Below are positions 19,432 through 29,070 of a stretch of DNA of 64,000 bases, piece by piece. This stretch comes from Hydrogenophaga crocea (GTDB lineage Bacteria > Pseudomonadota > Gammaproteobacteria > Burkholderiales > Burkholderiaceae_C): assembly GCF_011388215.1 (NCBI RefSeq), contig NZ_CP049989.1, positions 434,001 through 498,000 on the forward strand. Reading direction: 5' to 3'. Below the pieces are notes generated by a model. It searched no databases, was not told the origin of the DNA, and worked only from the letters and a program-made list of their open reading frames with translations. The first letter of the stretch is position 1, and every line of letters starts with the position of its first letter. Position numbers and translations under genes: made by a program.

Positions 19432-19835
19432 TCTACGGCATCGGCACCGACATCTGCGACCTGCGCCGCGTGCGTGCCACCTTCGAGCGCCAGGGCGATC
19501 GCTTCGCGCGCAAGGTGCTCAGCGACGCCGAGTACGCGGTCTGGGAACGGCGCCGCGCGCGCTGGCCCGCGCGCGGCCTGAGCTACCTGGCCACGCGCTT
19601 CTCGGCCAAGGAGGCCTTCTCCAAGGCCATCGGCCTGGGCATGCGCATGCCCATGAGCTGGCGACGCTGCGAGATCGCCAACCTCCCCAGCGGCCAGCCC
19701 GTGATCGTGCTGCACGGCGAACTCAAGACCTGGTTCGAAGCCCGCGGCCTGCGCGCCCACGTGACCGTGACCGACGAGACCGACTACGCCGCAAGTTTCG
19801 TCGTCGTTGAACAGACCGACCCCCGCACCCCATGA
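19428..19835 (+). CDS. acpS: Holo-[acyl-carrier-protein] synthase
   Basis: A 135-residue phosphopantetheinyl transferase that moves the 4'-phosphopantetheine of CoA to Ser37 of AcpP. The metal-binding aspartate and neighbours are in [12 protein letters not shown] (residues 4-15), and the second motif is [17 protein letters not shown] near residue 60. It overlaps pdxJ and nagZ by four bases each, an ATGA arrangement at both ends, so translation is tightly coupled. Its acceptor ACP is encoded 13 kb upstream. Length is normal for the family. Confidence 0.96.
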
Positions 19836-20911
19836 CCCTGCACGCCCCGCTCCTCATCGACATCGCCGGCCACGCGCTCACCGACAGCGACCGCCAGCGC
19901 CTCGCGCACCCGATCGTGGGCGGCCTCACGCTGTTCGGCCGCAACTGGCGCGACCGCGCCCAGCTCAGTGCGCTGTGCGCCGAGATCAAGGCCGTGCGCG
20001 AAGACCTGCTGATTACCGTGGACCACGAAGGTGGCCGCGTGCAGCGCTTCCGCACCGACGACTTCACGCCCCTGCCGCCCATGGCCGCCTTCGGCGAGCT
20101 GTGGCTGTCGGGCGCGGGCGACGGCGACGCCGCCATGCGCGCGGTCAACGCGGCCACTGCGGCCGGTTATGTGCTGGGCGCCGAGCTGCGCGCCTGCGGC
20201 GTCGACCTCAGCTTCGCGCCCGTGCTCGACCTCGACCACGTGGGCAATTCGGTCATCGGCAACCGCGCCTTCGGCCGCGACCCGCGCGTGGTGGGCCTGC
20301 TCGCACAGGCGCTCATGCACGGCATGCGCCAGGCCGGCATGGCCAACTGCGGCAAGCACTTTCCCGGTCACGGCCACGTGCAGGGCGACACGCACCACGA
20401 AATCCCGCGCGATCCGCGTTCGCTCAAGGCCATCCTGGCCGACGATGCCCAGCCCTACGCCTGGCTGTCGGCGAGCCTGAGCGCGGTGATGCCCGCGCAC
20501 GTGATCTACCCCAAGGTCGATCGCCGGCCCGCGGGCTTTTCGGCGCGCTGGCTGCAGGACGTGCTGCGCGATCGCCTGGGCTTCACCGGTGCGGTGTTCA
20601 GCGACGACCTCGGCATGGCCGCGGCGCGCGAGATCGAAGGCCGCCCGGTGAGCTTTGGCGAAGCCGCGCTGGCCGCGCTCACGGCGGGCTGCGACATGGT
20701 GCTGCTGTGCAACCAGAGCGTGGTCGACGGCGGACAGCCGATCGACGAGGCGATCGAGGCCTTGTCGCGCGCGGCGGTGCAGGGCGACTGGCAGCCCTCG
20801 CCGGCCAGCGACGAGCGCCGGCGTGCGCTGCTGCCGTCCGGGCCGGCCATGCCCTGGGACGAGCTGATGGTGAGCGCGCGCTACATGCACGCGCTGTCGC
20901 TGCTGCCCTGA
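19832..20911 (+). CDS. nagZ: Beta-N-acetylhexosaminidase NagZ
   Basis: A 359-residue glycoside hydrolase family 3 enzyme that removes N-acetylglucosamine from recycled muropeptides in the cytoplasm. The substrate-binding motif [19 protein letters not shown] is near residues 170-190, with the catalytic histidine of NagZ in that loop. [12 protein letters not shown] and [11 protein letters not shown] also match the family; the nucleophile aspartate is in FSDDLGMAA. It ends the long plus-strand run and converges with the Lon-domain gene 19 bases further on. The start overlaps acpS by four bases. Confidence 0.95.
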   Translation: MTLHAPLLIDIAGHALTDSDRQRLAHPIVGGLTLFGRNWRDRAQLSALCAEIKAVREDLLITVDHEGGRVQRFRTDDFTPLPPMAAFGELWLSGAGDGDAAMRAVNAATAAGYVLGAELRACGVDLSFAPVLDLDHVGNSVIGNRAFGRDPRVVGLLAQALMHGMRQAGMANCGKHFPGHGHVQGDTHHEIPRDPRSLKAILADDAQPYAWLSASLSAVMPAHVIYPKVDRRPAGFSARWLQDVLRDRLGFTGAVFSDDLGMAAAREIEGRPVSFGEAALAALTAGCDMVLLCNQSVVDGGQPIDEAIEALSRAAVQGDWQPSPASDERRRALLPSGPAMPWDELMVSARYMHALSLLP

Positions 20912-20930
20912 GGGCAAGGCCCGCGGGGCC

Positions 20931-21611
20931 TCAGCGGTCGAGGCCGAGCTTTTCGAGCAGGTCGGCCACGAGCTCGAGCCGCAGCAGGGGGTTGTCGAGC
21001 GCCATCAGGCGCTGCTTGAGCTCGGGCGCCGTGGGCAGCAGCTCGGCCCAGCGGTTGGCGACCCAGCCCGCGTCGTCCCAGAGGTAGGGCGGCTGGATCG
21101 GCAGCTGGTCGAGCGCGTCGGCGTGGCGCTCCTGCAGGTTGGCGAGCACGCGCCGCAGGCCTTCGACCGTGGGGCGCAATTCGTCGGGCGGTGCCACCGC
21201 CGTGTCGGCGGGCTGCAGGGCCACGTCGGCCACCCACAGGCCGTGCGGCAACTGGCTGCGGCGCATCACCTCGAAGCGCTGCAGGCCGCGGCAGCGGATC
21301 ATGAACAGGCCGGGTTGCGGCTTTTCGAGCGATTCGATCTGCGCCAGCACGCCGACCGGGTGGAACACCTCTTTGGCGAAGCCGTCACCCCCGGGCGGTG
21401 CGCCCGGGTCGAGCCGGCGCACCTCGCTGCCCTGGCTCAGGCAGACCACGCCGAAGGGCGCGCCCGCCTTGTGGCAGCGGCCGATCATGTCGAGGTAACG
21501 CACCTCGAAGATGCGCAACGGCAACCAGCCGCCCGGGAACAGGACGGTCTGCAACGGGAAAAGGGGCAGCTGCGAGAGCTTGAGTGCTTCGGCCGCCGGG
21601 CCGCTGCTCAA
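20931..21611 (-). CDS. Lon substrate-binding (LAN) domain protein
   Basis: A 226-residue stand-alone Lon N-terminal domain protein with no ATPase or protease part. It begins [34 protein letters not shown], the standard Lon-domain opening, and includes [12 protein letters not shown] and [15 protein letters not shown]. Its role is unknown; relatives may act as substrate adaptors. No ATG is available at the right place, so the start is taken as TTG at 21609-21611, which overlaps the accD stop (TTGA), implying coupling to accD. It sits where folC often follows accD in other Burkholderiales. Confidence 0.87.
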   Translation of the reverse strand: MSSGPAAEALKLSQLPLFPLQTVLFPGGWLPLRIFEVRYLDMIGRCHKAGAPFGVVCLSQGSEVRRLDPGAPPGGDGFAKEVFHPVGVLAQIESLEKPQPGLFMIRCRGLQRFEVMRRSQLPHGLWVADVALQPADTAVAPPDELRPTVEGLRRVLANLQERHADALDQLPIQPPYLWDDAGWVANRWAELLPTAPELKQRLMALDNPLLRLELVADLLEKLGLDR

Positions 21612-22486
21612 TCGTTCACCACCGCGTCGGCGCTCTGGCGCTGCAGCATGGCCAGCAGGTTGGCCACGGTGCCCGCGAGTTCGCGACGGTCGCAGATGAA
21701 GTCGACCGCGCCCTTGGTCTGCAGGAATTCGGCACGCTGGAAGCCCTCGGGCAGCTTCACGCGCACGGTGTTCTCGATCACGCGCGGGCCCGCGAAGCCG
21801 ATCAGGGCCTTGGGCTCGGCGATGACCACGTCGCCCACGAAGGCGAAGCCGGCGCTCACGCCGCCCATGGTGGGGTCGGTGAGCACGCTGATGTAGGGCA
21901 GGCCCTTCTTGGCCAGGCGCGTGAGCGCGGCGTTGGTCTTGGCCATCTGCATCAGCGAGAGCAGGCCTTCCTGCATGCGCGCCCCGCCGGTGGCGGTGAA
22001 GCACAGGAAGGGCACCTTCTGCGCGATGGCTTCCTCGACGCCGCGCACGAAGCGCTCGCCGACCACCGAGCCCATGGAGCCGCCCATGAAGTCGAACTCG
22101 AAGCACGCGGCCACCAGGCTGATGCCCTTGACCGCACCGCCCATGACGATCAGCGCGTCGGTCTCGCCGGTGCTCTCCAGGGCTTCTTTCAGGCGCTCGG
22201 GGTACTTGCGGCTGTCCTTGAACTTCAGCGCGTCCACGGGCAGCACCTCCTGCCCGATCTCGTAGCGGCCCTCGGCGTCGAGGAAGGCGTTGAGGCGGGC
22301 GCGCGCACCGATGCGGTGGTGGTGCGAGCAGTGGGGGCACACGTTCTGGTTCTTCTCGAGGTCGTTCTTGTATAGAACGGCCTCGCAGCTCGGGCATTTC
22401 ACCCACAGGCCTTCGGGCACGCTGCGGCGCTCGGTGGGGTCGGTGGGGGAGATCTTGGGGGGGAGCAGTTTTTCGAGCCAGGACAT
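21608..22486 (-). CDS. accD: Acetyl-CoA carboxylase, carboxyltransferase beta subunit
   Basis: A 292-residue subunit that, with AccA, transfers the carboxyl group from biotin to acetyl-CoA, giving malonyl-CoA for the fab enzymes in this window. The N-terminal zinc ribbon is CPSC with CPHC about 19 residues later (about residues 29-51). The carboxyltransferase core includes [15 protein letters not shown] and [19 protein letters not shown], with [15 protein letters not shown] after it. The ATG at 22486 starts [12 protein letters not shown], the usual AccD beginning. It is downstream of trpA, a common betaproteobacterial neighbour. Confidence 0.97.
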   Translation of the reverse strand: MSWLEKLLPPKISPTDPTERRSVPEGLWVKCPSCEAVLYKNDLEKNQNVCPHCSHHHRIGARARLNAFLDAEGRYEIGQEVLPVDALKFKDSRKYPERLKEALESTGETDALIVMGGAVKGISLVAACFEFDFMGGSMGSVVGERFVRGVEEAIAQKVPFLCFTATGGARMQEGLLSLMQMAKTNAALTRLAKKGLPYISVLTDPTMGGVSAGFAFVGDVVIAEPKALIGFAGPRVIENTVRVKLPEGFQRAEFLQTKGAVDFICDRRELAGTVANLLAMLQRQSADAVVND

Positions 22487-22512
22487 GCGGTACTCCAGGG
22501 GAGGAGGGCGGA

Positions 22513-23322
22513 TTATGCGTCCAGCGCTTTTCGGATTGTGCGCAGGAACTGGACGGCGACGGGCACCACTTTTTCGTGGGGCTCGTCCTCGATGAGCTGG
22601 ATCAGCTTGCTGCCGATCACCACGGCGTCGGCGCTGCGGCCGATGGCGCGCGCGGTGTCGGCGTCGCGGATCCCGAAACCCACGCCCACGGGAATGCTCA
22701 CGTGCTGGCGGATGCGCGGGAGCATGGCCTCGACCTGCCCCACGTCGAGCGTGCCCGCGCCCGTCACGCCCTTGAGCGACACGTAGTACACGTAGCCGCT
22801 GGCCACGCGCGCCACCTGCGCCATGCGCTCGTCGGTCGAGGTGGGGGCGAGCAGGAAAATGAGGTCCATGCCGCGCGCGCGCAGGGCTTGCGCGAAGTCC
22901 TCGCACTCCTCGGGCGGGTAGTCGACCACCAGCACGCCGTCCACGCCCGCATCGGCGGCGTCGTTCACGAAGGCGCCGGCGCCGTGTTTCTGGTCGTAGC
23001 GCTCCACCGGGTTGGCGTAGCCCATGAGCACCACCGGGGTGTTCTGGTTGCGCTCGCGGAAGCGCTTGACCATGGCCAGCACCTGCACCAGGCCGATGCC
23101 GGCCGCCAGCGCCCGGTCGCCCGCCTTCTGGATCACGGGGCCGTCGGCCGAAGGGTCGGAGAAGGGCACGCCGAGCTCGATCACGTCGGCCCCGGCTTCG
23201 GCCATGCCGTGCATCAGGTCGACCGTGATGTCGGCATACGGGAAGCCGGCCGTGACGTAGGGAATGAGCGCTTTGCGGCCTTGCGCCTGCAGGGCCGACA
23301 GCGTGGGCTGGATGCGGCTCAT
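22513..23322 (-). CDS. trpA: Tryptophan synthase alpha chain
   Basis: A 269-residue TIM-barrel subunit that cleaves indole-3-glycerol phosphate to indole, which passes through a tunnel to TrpB. The catalytic glutamate and aspartate are in [20 protein letters not shown] (about residues 48-67). [11 protein letters not shown] and [12 protein letters not shown] are also family motifs. The ATG at 23322 overlaps the trpB stop by four bases, so the subunits are coupled. The extended open frame upstream lies antisense-free inside trpB and is not used. Confidence 0.97.
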   Translation of the reverse strand: MSRIQPTLSALQAQGRKALIPYVTAGFPYADITVDLMHGMAEAGADVIELGVPFSDPSADGPVIQKAGDRALAAGIGLVQVLAMVKRFRERNQNTPVVLMGYANPVERYDQKHGAGAFVNDAADAGVDGVLVVDYPPEECEDFAQALRARGMDLIFLLAPTSTDERMAQVARVASGYVYYVSLKGVTGAGTLDVGQVEAMLPRIRQHVSIPVGVGFGIRDADTARAIGRSADAVVIGSKLIQLIEDEPHEKVVPVAVQFLRTIRKALDA

Positions 23323-24605
23323 CGCTTCACCTCGATGGTGGCTTCGCCCCCCTTGACCGACTGGCCGCGGCAGCTCGGGCGGCAATAGAAGTCGGCCTTG
23401 GCCAGGTCGGCCACGGTGCCGATGTCCTTGTCGCCACGGCCCGAGAGGTTGACCAGGATGGATTGCGTGGGCTTCATGGTTTTGGCGAGCTTGAGCGCGT
23501 GGGCCACGGCGTGGCTCGATTCGAGCGCGGGGATGATGCCCTCGGTGCGGCACAGGTAGTGGAAGGCGTCGAGGGCATCGGCATCGGTGATGCCGACGTA
23601 CTCGGCGCGGCCGATGTCCTTGAGGAAGGCGTGTTCGGGGCCGACGCCCGGGTAGTCCAGGCCCGCGCTCACGCTGTGCGTTTCGGTGACCTGGCCGTTG
23701 TCGTCCTGCAGCACGTAGGTGCGGTTGCCGTGCAGCACGCCGGGGCTGCCCTTTTGCAGCGAGGCCGAGTGCTTGCCGCTGTCCAGACCTTCGCCCGCGG
23801 CCTCGACGCCGATCAGGCGCGTGCCCTCGAAGGGAATGTAGGGGTGGAAGATGCCCATGGCGTTGCTGCCGCCGCCCACGCAGGCCACCACCGCATCGGG
23901 CTGCTCGCCGCTGCAACCGGCGTCACGCAGCATCTCGGGCATCTGCTTGATGCATTCCTCGCCGATCACGCTCTGGAAGTCGCGCACCATCATCGGGTAG
24001 GGGTGCGGGCCGGCCACGGTGCCGATGATGTAGAAGGTGTTGTCCACATTGGCGACCCAGTCGCGCATGGCCTCGTTGAGCGCGTCTTTCAGCGTCTTGC
24101 TGCCGCTTTCCACGGGCACCACGGTGGCGCCGAGCAGCTTCATGCGGTAGACGTTGGGGCTCTGGCGCTTGACGTCTTCGCTGCCCATGTAGACCACGCA
24201 TTCCAGGCCGTAGCGCGCGCAGATGGTGGCCGTGGCCACGCCGTGCTGGCCGGCGCCGGTCTCGGCAATGATGCGCGGCTTGCCCATGCGGCGCGCCAGC
24301 ATGGCCTGGCCGATGGTGTTGTTGACCTTGTGCGCGCCGGTGTGGTTGAGGTCTTCGCGCTTGAGGAAGATCTGCGCGCCGCCCATTTCGCGGCTGGTGC
24401 GCGCGGCGTGGTAGACCGGGCTGGGTCGGCCCACGAAGTGCGCGAGCTCGCGCCGGAATTCGGCCAGGAACTCGGGGTCGTGCTGGTACTTCGCGTACGC
24501 GGCCTTGAGTTCGTTGATCGCGTGGGTGAGCGTTTCGCTCACGAAGCTGCCGCCGTAGATGCCGAAATGGCCGCGGGCGTCGGGTTGCTGGTAAGGGGTC
24601 TGCAT
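23319..24605 (-). CDS. trpB: Tryptophan synthase beta chain
   Basis: A 428-residue PLP enzyme that joins indole with serine to make tryptophan. The PLP lysine is in [15 protein letters not shown] near residue 91, and the phosphate-binding glycine loop is [25 protein letters not shown] contains the catalytic glutamate. The start [19 protein letters not shown] is typical of TrpB1. trpA follows with overlap, and trpF precedes it by 45 bases on the same strand. Together they give trpFBA, without trpE, G, D or C in the window. Confidence 0.97.
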   Translation of the reverse strand: MQTPYQQPDARGHFGIYGGSFVSETLTHAINELKAAYAKYQHDPEFLAEFRRELAHFVGRPSPVYHAARTSREMGGAQIFLKREDLNHTGAHKVNNTIGQAMLARRMGKPRIIAETGAGQHGVATATICARYGLECVVYMGSEDVKRQSPNVYRMKLLGATVVPVESGSKTLKDALNEAMRDWVANVDNTFYIIGTVAGPHPYPMMVRDFQSVIGEECIKQMPEMLRDAGCSGEQPDAVVACVGGGSNAMGIFHPYIPFEGTRLIGVEAAGEGLDSGKHSASLQKGSPGVLHGNRTYVLQDDNGQVTETHSVSAGLDYPGVGPEHAFLKDIGRAEYVGITDADALDAFHYLCRTEGIIPALESSHAVAHALKLAKTMKPTQSILVNLSGRGDKDIGTVADLAKADFYCRPSCRGQSVKGGEATIEVKR

Positions 24606-24650
24606 GGGGGAATCCTGTCGGGGGTGGCCCGGCTGTCCCCGGTGCGGGGC

Positions 24651-25334
24651 TCAGCTCGGTCGGAGGGGCGCCGCATCGGCGGCGCGCACGGCGGCCACGA
24701 AGGCCTGCATCAGGTCGGCGCTCTTGATGCCCTTGGACACCTCGATGCCGGAACTCACGTCAACGGCCCAGGGCCGCACGAGGCGAATGCCATCGGTCAC
24801 GTTTGCAGGCGTGAGTCCACCAGACAAAACGAGGCGAGAGCTGGCGTTTAGACGCGGGTGTGACCAAGGGAAGACCGTCCAGTCGAAGGATTGGCCGCCG
24901 CCCCCGAAGCCCTCGACGTGGGCGTCGAGCAGGATGGCCTGCGCGGAGGCGAAGCGGTCGGCGAATTGTAGGAGATCGAAGCTTTTCCCCGCGTCACCGG
25001 TCGGGATGCGCGCGGCGCGCAGGTGGGGCCGTGCCGGCGCGGCGCAGTCGGCGGGAGATTCGTCGCCATGGAACTGCAGCAGGGCCTGGGGCACGGCCTG
25101 CACGCCGCGCGCGATCTCGTCGGCCTGCGCGTTGACGAACAGCAGCACCGGCGTGACGAAGGCAGGCAGGCGGCGCGCCAGTTCGCCTGCGCGCTCGGGC
25201 GTCACGAAGCGCGGGCTGGGCGGGTAGAGCACGAAGCCCACGGCGTCGGCGCCGGCCTGCACGGCGGCGTCCACGTCGGCTTCGCGCGTGAGGCCGCAGA
25301 ACTTGATGCGGGTGCGGTGCGGGGGGAGGGTCAT
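24651..25334 (-). CDS. trpF: Phosphoribosylanthranilate isomerase
   Basis: A 227-residue TIM-barrel isomerase in tryptophan synthesis. The active-site cysteine is in TRIKFCGLTREADVDAA near residues 7-23, and the aspartate is in ILLDAHVEGFGGGGQSFDW. Near the end LVLSGGLTPANVTDGI and DVSSGIEVSKGIK are the phosphate-binding loops. The ATG at 25334 overlaps the truA stop by four bases. The order truA-trpF-trpB-trpA-accD is conserved in proteobacteria. An extension upstream of the ATG has no homology. Confidence 0.96.
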   Translation of the reverse strand: MTLPPHRTRIKFCGLTREADVDAAVQAGADAVGFVLYPPSPRFVTPERAGELARRLPAFVTPVLLFVNAQADEIARGVQAVPQALLQFHGDESPADCAAPARPHLRAARIPTGDAGKSFDLLQFADRFASAQAILLDAHVEGFGGGGQSFDWTVFPWSHPRLNASSRLVLSGGLTPANVTDGIRLVRPWAVDVSSGIEVSKGIKSADLMQAFVAAVRAADAAPLRPS

Positions 25335-26119
25335 GGCAGCCAGTCGAAGGCGGGGGTGCGCTCGGGCAGGCCCCAGGCGGCATCGTAGACCGGGCCGAGA
25401 AAGTAAAGGCCGTCGGGGGAGAAGGTGGGCGCGGCGGCGTCGCGGCTGCGCGCGGCCAGCACCTCGGCCATCCATTCGGGTGGGCGGTTGCCGCTGCCGA
25501 TGGCGATCAGGCAGCCCATGATGTTGCGGATCATGTGGTGCAGAAAGGCGTTGGCCTCGAACTCGAAACGCCAGTAGGCGCCGCGGCGCGAGATCTCGAT
25601 GCGGCGCAGCGTTTTCACCGGCGTGTGCGCCTGGCACTGCGAGGCGCGAAAGGAGGTGAAGTCGTGTTCGCCCAGCAGCGCGTCGGCCGCGGCCTGCATG
25701 GCCGGCTGTGACAGCGGGCGGAACACCCAGCCCACCTGGCCGTTGTCCACGCTGGGCCGCACGGGCGATTCGAGCAGCACGTAGGCGTAGCGCCGGGCCA
25801 CCGCGCTGGCGCGCGCGTGAAAGGCCGCAGGCACCTCACGCGCCCACTGCACCGCGATTTCGGGCGGCAGGAAGCTGTTGGTGCCGCGCACCCAGGCGTA
25901 CTCGCTGCGGCGCAGCGGGGTGTCGAAGTGCACCACCTGCATGAGGCCGTGCACGCCGGCGTCGGTGCGGCCGGCGCACAGGGTGTTCACGCCGGGGCGG
26001 TCGCAGAAGCGGGCCAGGGCCTGTTCGAGGTGGTCCTGCACCGTGTTGCCGCTGGGCTGGCTCTGCCAGCCATCGAAAGGCCGGCCGTTAAAGCTCACGC
26101 CCAGCGCGATGCGTTGCAT
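25331..26119 (-). CDS. truA: tRNA pseudouridine(38-40) synthase
   Basis: A 262-residue enzyme that isomerises uridines 38-40 in the tRNA anticodon stem. The catalytic aspartate is in CAGRTDAGVHGLMQVVHFD; the second motif RYAYVLLESP and the C-terminal FLHHMIRNIMG match the family. The start is uncertain: ATG 26119 gives MQRIALGVSFNGRPFDGWQ, where family homology begins, while TTG 26161 would add 14 residues (TVTDVPSPATPSP). Neither has a clear ribosome-binding site. It lies 51 bases after fimV, as in many gammaproteobacteria and betaproteobacteria (fimV-truA-trpF). Confidence 0.95.
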   Translation of the reverse strand: MQRIALGVSFNGRPFDGWQSQPSGNTVQDHLEQALARFCDRPGVNTLCAGRTDAGVHGLMQVVHFDTPLRRSEYAWVRGTNSFLPPEIAVQWAREVPAAFHARASAVARRYAYVLLESPVRPSVDNGQVGWVFRPLSQPAMQAAADALLGEHDFTSFRASQCQAHTPVKTLRRIEISRRGAYWRFEFEANAFLHHMIRNIMGCLIAIGSGNRPPEWMAEVLAARSRDAAAPTFSPDGLYFLGPVYDAAWGLPERTPAFDWLP

Positions 26120-26170
26120 CGGGCTGGGCGTGGCGGGGGAGGGGACGTCGGTGACGGTCAAGCGATGGCG

Positions 26171-28897
26171 TCAGGCCAGGTCGGCCAGGAAGGTGCTGGC
26201 CTTGGACTTGAGCGGGCCCGAGGCCTCGGCCAGCACCTCTTCGGCGAGCGAGCGCGCGCCTTCGAAGTCGCCGATGGCGCGGAACTCCTCGGCCAGCGAG
26301 AGCTTGGTTTCGAGCGGGTTCTCTTCGGTGAGCTCGGCCGGCGTGGGGGCCACGGTTTCGGTTTCGGGGGCCTTGCCCGTGCCGTCGCCGAGATCGAGGT
26401 TCAGGTCGCCGAGGTTGAAGTCCATCATGCCCGACACGGGCGTGGGTTCGGCCGCCACCGCAGGCGGTGCAAGCGGCTCGCCCAGGTCGAGGTCGAAATT
26501 CGGCTCGGCCACGGCCGGGTCGCTGTTGTCCAGATCGAGGCTGGGCACTTCGAGCGTCACGGGTGCGGTCTCGGCGCGCTCGTGCACCGCAGGTGAGGGG
26601 TCGGGCAGGTCGTCGAGGTCGAACATCGACGGCGGGCCACTGGCGGCGGGCTCGGCCGTGAGCGCTGCCGTGGCCTCGAGGTCGTCGAGGTTGGAGGTGG
26701 GCGATTCGGGCGGCCGCGATTCGGGCGCGGCGGGGCTTTCATCGAGCGAGAAATCGAGGTCGAGGTCGAGCGCGCCGGCAGCGCCCGCGGCCGCCCCCGC
26801 GCCGGCCACCATGTTGACGGTGCTCGGTGCGAAGGGCGCGGGGTGCAGCCCCATGGTGGCCGTGCCGGCGGCGCCGGGCTTGGACACCGGGTGGCCCCCC
26901 GGCTGGTACAGCGGGTTGCCGGGGTCGAGTTCGCGGCCCAGCTCGCAGGCGCGCTCCCATTCGGCGCCCATGCCCTGCGTGAGCCCGAAGGCCTCGCTGG
27001 CGACGACCTCGAACGCGCGCGCGTCGCGGCGCTTGGCGTAGATCTCGAGCAGCTTGGTGTGGATGGCCACGCGCGTGGGCGTGCTGCGCATCGCTTCCTT
27101 GAGGATCTCCTCGGCCTGCAGGTCGCGGCCATAGGCGAGGTACACGTCGGCCTCGGCCACCGGGTCGACGTCGCCCGCCGCGTCGAGCTGGCTGGGCGAA
27201 TAGACCATGGACGAGCCCGAGGCCGATGCCTCTGCGGTGTCGATGCGCTGGCCGCCGCTGGAGCCGAAGAACGAGTCGGGTTGCAGGCGGCTTTCGAGGA
27301 AGGAGCTGTCGACGTTGGACGCCGTCTTGCGCTGGCGCACGCGCCACAGACCCAGGCCCGCGAGCAGGGCCAGCAGGCCGCCCGCGGCGGGCAGCAGCAG
27401 CGGGTTCTCGGTGAGGCTGCCGAGGAAGCCGGGTTCGTCGCCAGCCGGCGCGGGCGGCACGGGCGGCGTCGGGGCCGTGACCGTGGGCGCTGCGGGGGCG
27501 GGTGCCGGGGCAGGGGCTGCGGCCGGCGCTTCGGCGGCGGGTGCGGGCGCCGGGGCGGCAGCGGGTGCTTCGGCCGCCGGGGCCGGTGCCGGTGCGGCGG
27601 GCGCAGGGGCCGCGGCAGGCGCTTGTGCGGCAGGGGCAGGCGCGGCGGGTGCAGCCGGTGCAGCCGGTGCAGCCGGTGCAGCCGCCGGAGCGGGCGCGGG
27701 CGCCGGTGCCGGCGCCGCAGGCGCAGCCGCCTGCTGCCCCAGTTTGGACAGTTCTTCGATGTTGCGGCTCAGTTCGGCCGAGCGCTGGGCCGTGTCCTGC
27801 GCTTGGCGCTGCTGGGCGATCTTGGCTTCGCCCGCGGCACCGCCCTGCGGCTGGCTGAGCGTGAGGCGGTCGGTCGACGGCGCGGGGGCGGCGCGGTCCT
27901 GCACCTCGGTCTGCACGCGGCCGGCGGCGCGGCGGTCGGCGGCCTCGACCTGGGCGGCCGGTGCCGAACCCGCCAGCCGGCGGCGGTACTCGTCGAAGTC
28001 GCGGCTTTGGGCGGCGATGGTCTGGCGCGCCTCGGTGGCGTTCACCGCGGCGGCGGCTTCACGGCCGGGCAGATCGATCACGGCACCGGCGCGGATGCGG
28101 TTGACGTTGCCGTCGATGAAGGCATTGGGATTGGCCTGCAGCATCGCGACCAGCACCTGGTCGAGCGAAACGCCGGCGGGCTTGTTCTGGGCGGCGATGC
28201 GGCCGGCCGTGTCGCCGCGCTGCACGGTCACCTGGCGCGGCGTGTCGGCGCCGGCCGGAGCCGCTGCGGAGGCCGGGGCTCTGGGGGCTGCTGCGGGTGC
28301 ACTGGCCGCGGGCGCCGGAGCGGGCGCCACCACGGCCGGAGCGGGCGCAGGGGCCGGCGCGCTCGCGCGCGGCGCAGGCGTCACCGGGGCGATCGGCGCC
28401 GGGGCGGGCGCGGCCGCGCGCAGGTTGGGCGGGTCGAACAGCAGCGTGTAGTCGCGCACCAGGCGGCCGCTGGCCCAGTTGGCTTCGATGATCAGGTCGA
28501 CGAAGGGGTCGTTGATCGGGTTCGGGCTGCGCAGGCGCAGGTAGGCACGGCCATCGGCGCGGCGCTGCAGCGTGACTTCCAGCTGGCTGAGCGAGGGGTT
28601 GATCTCGACGCCGGCGCTGCGGTAGGTGGCGCTCGGGGCGAGGCCGATGCGCAGGCTCGACGCTTCGGCGGGTGTGATGTCGGGGACGTCGATCTCGGCG
28701 CGCAGCGGTTCGCCAAGCGCCGACTGCACGATCACACGACCCAGGGCGAGCGCTTGCGCGTCGCCGGGCTGCAGCAGCAGCGTGGACACCAGCGCCGCGG
28801 CCGCGATCGCGTGCAGGCTCGCAAGGCCGCGGCGGCCCGTGCGTTTTGACACGGGCGCAGTCAGCGGCGATGGGGTGTGGCGGGGGTGGGCTGGCAC
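26171..28897 (-). CDS. fimV: FimV/HubP family polar hub protein
   Basis: A 908-residue inner-membrane protein related to FimV, which anchors polar complexes and affects type IV pili and twitching. The signal segment LHAIAAAALVSTLLLQPGDAQA leads to the FimV N-terminal domain (residues 50-160, ALGRVIVQSALGEPLRAEID). A LysM-like peptidoglycan-binding domain is at about 218-275. A long alanine/proline linker contains tandem EAPAAAPAPAPA units. One membrane helix is near residue 500 (LLPAAGGLLALLAGLGLWRV), and TPR-like repeats (LAYGRDLQAEEILKEAM) follow. The start is GTG; GAGG six bases upstream supports it. The C-terminal end (SLAEEFRAIGDFEGARSLAEEVL) is the family's FimV domain. Confidence 0.92.
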   Translation of the reverse strand: MPAHPRHTPSPLTAPVSKRTGRRGLASLHAIAAAALVSTLLLQPGDAQALALGRVIVQSALGEPLRAEIDVPDITPAEASSLRIGLAPSATYRSAGVEINPSLSQLEVTLQRRADGRAYLRLRSPNPINDPFVDLIIEANWASGRLVRDYTLLFDPPNLRAAAPAPAPIAPVTPAPRASAPAPAPAPAVVAPAPAPAASAPAAAPRAPASAAAPAGADTPRQVTVQRGDTAGRIAAQNKPAGVSLDQVLVAMLQANPNAFIDGNVNRIRAGAVIDLPGREAAAAVNATEARQTIAAQSRDFDEYRRRLAGSAPAAQVEAADRRAAGRVQTEVQDRAAPAPSTDRLTLSQPQGGAAGEAKIAQQRQAQDTAQRSAELSRNIEELSKLGQQAAAPAAPAPAPAPAPAAAPAAPAAPAAPAAPAPAAQAPAAAPAPAAPAPAPAAEAPAAAPAPAPAAEAPAAAPAPAPAPAAPTVTAPTPPVPPAPAGDEPGFLGSLTENPLLLPAAGGLLALLAGLGLWRVRQRKTASNVDSSFLESRLQPDSFFGSSGGQRIDTAEASASGSSMVYSPSQLDAAGDVDPVAEADVYLAYGRDLQAEEILKEAMRSTPTRVAIHTKLLEIYAKRRDARAFEVVASEAFGLTQGMGAEWERACELGRELDPGNPLYQPGGHPVSKPGAAGTATMGLHPAPFAPSTVNMVAGAGAAAGAAGALDLDLDFSLDESPAAPESRPPESPTSNLDDLEATAALTAEPAASGPPSMFDLDDLPDPSPAVHERAETAPVTLEVPSLDLDNSDPAVAEPNFDLDLGEPLAPPAVAAEPTPVSGMMDFNLGDLNLDLGDGTGKAPETETVAPTPAELTEENPLETKLSLAEEFRAIGDFEGARSLAEEVLAEASGPLKSKASTFLADLA
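27648..27683. repeat. Four perfect 9-bp tandem repeats inside fimV
   Basis: GGTGCAGCC occurs four times without interruption (27648, 27657, 27666, 27675). Read on the coding strand it encodes repeating Ala-Ala-Pro in the linker. The unit is a multiple of three, so copy-number change would alter linker length and keep the frame. Confidence 0.9.
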
Positions 28898-28927
28898 TGT
28901 TACCTCGACGTCAAAATCCGAGAATTG

Positions 28928-28956
28928 ACCATAGCATCAACGCATTACGGTTACAA
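28928..28956 (-). promoter_or_regulatory. Candidate fimV promoter
   Basis: On the minus strand TTGTAA (complement of 28951-28956) and TATGGT (complement of 28928-28933) are 17 bases apart. Each matches the sigma-70 consensus at four of six positions. The leader to the GTG start at 28897 would be about 25 bases. Confidence 0.45.
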
Positions 28957-29008
28957 GCTGAGAATCCGCTTGAGTTTCGGAGCCTACCGCTCGTCACTGA
29001 ACGTGCGT

Positions 29009-29040
29009 CTGGTCACGTTGCGGGTGTGCAACGTGACCAG
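29009..29040. repeat. Perfect 13-bp inverted repeat between asd and fimV
   Basis: CTGGTCACGTTGC (29009-29021), a six-base loop, and GCAACGTGACCAG (29028-29040) pair perfectly. No T-run follows on either strand, so it is not a standard intrinsic terminator. It lies 31 bases after the asd stop and about 110 bases before the fimV start. Confidence 0.85.
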
Positions 29041-29070
29041 GAGACCATGCCCTATCGAGGCGCCGCCGGA

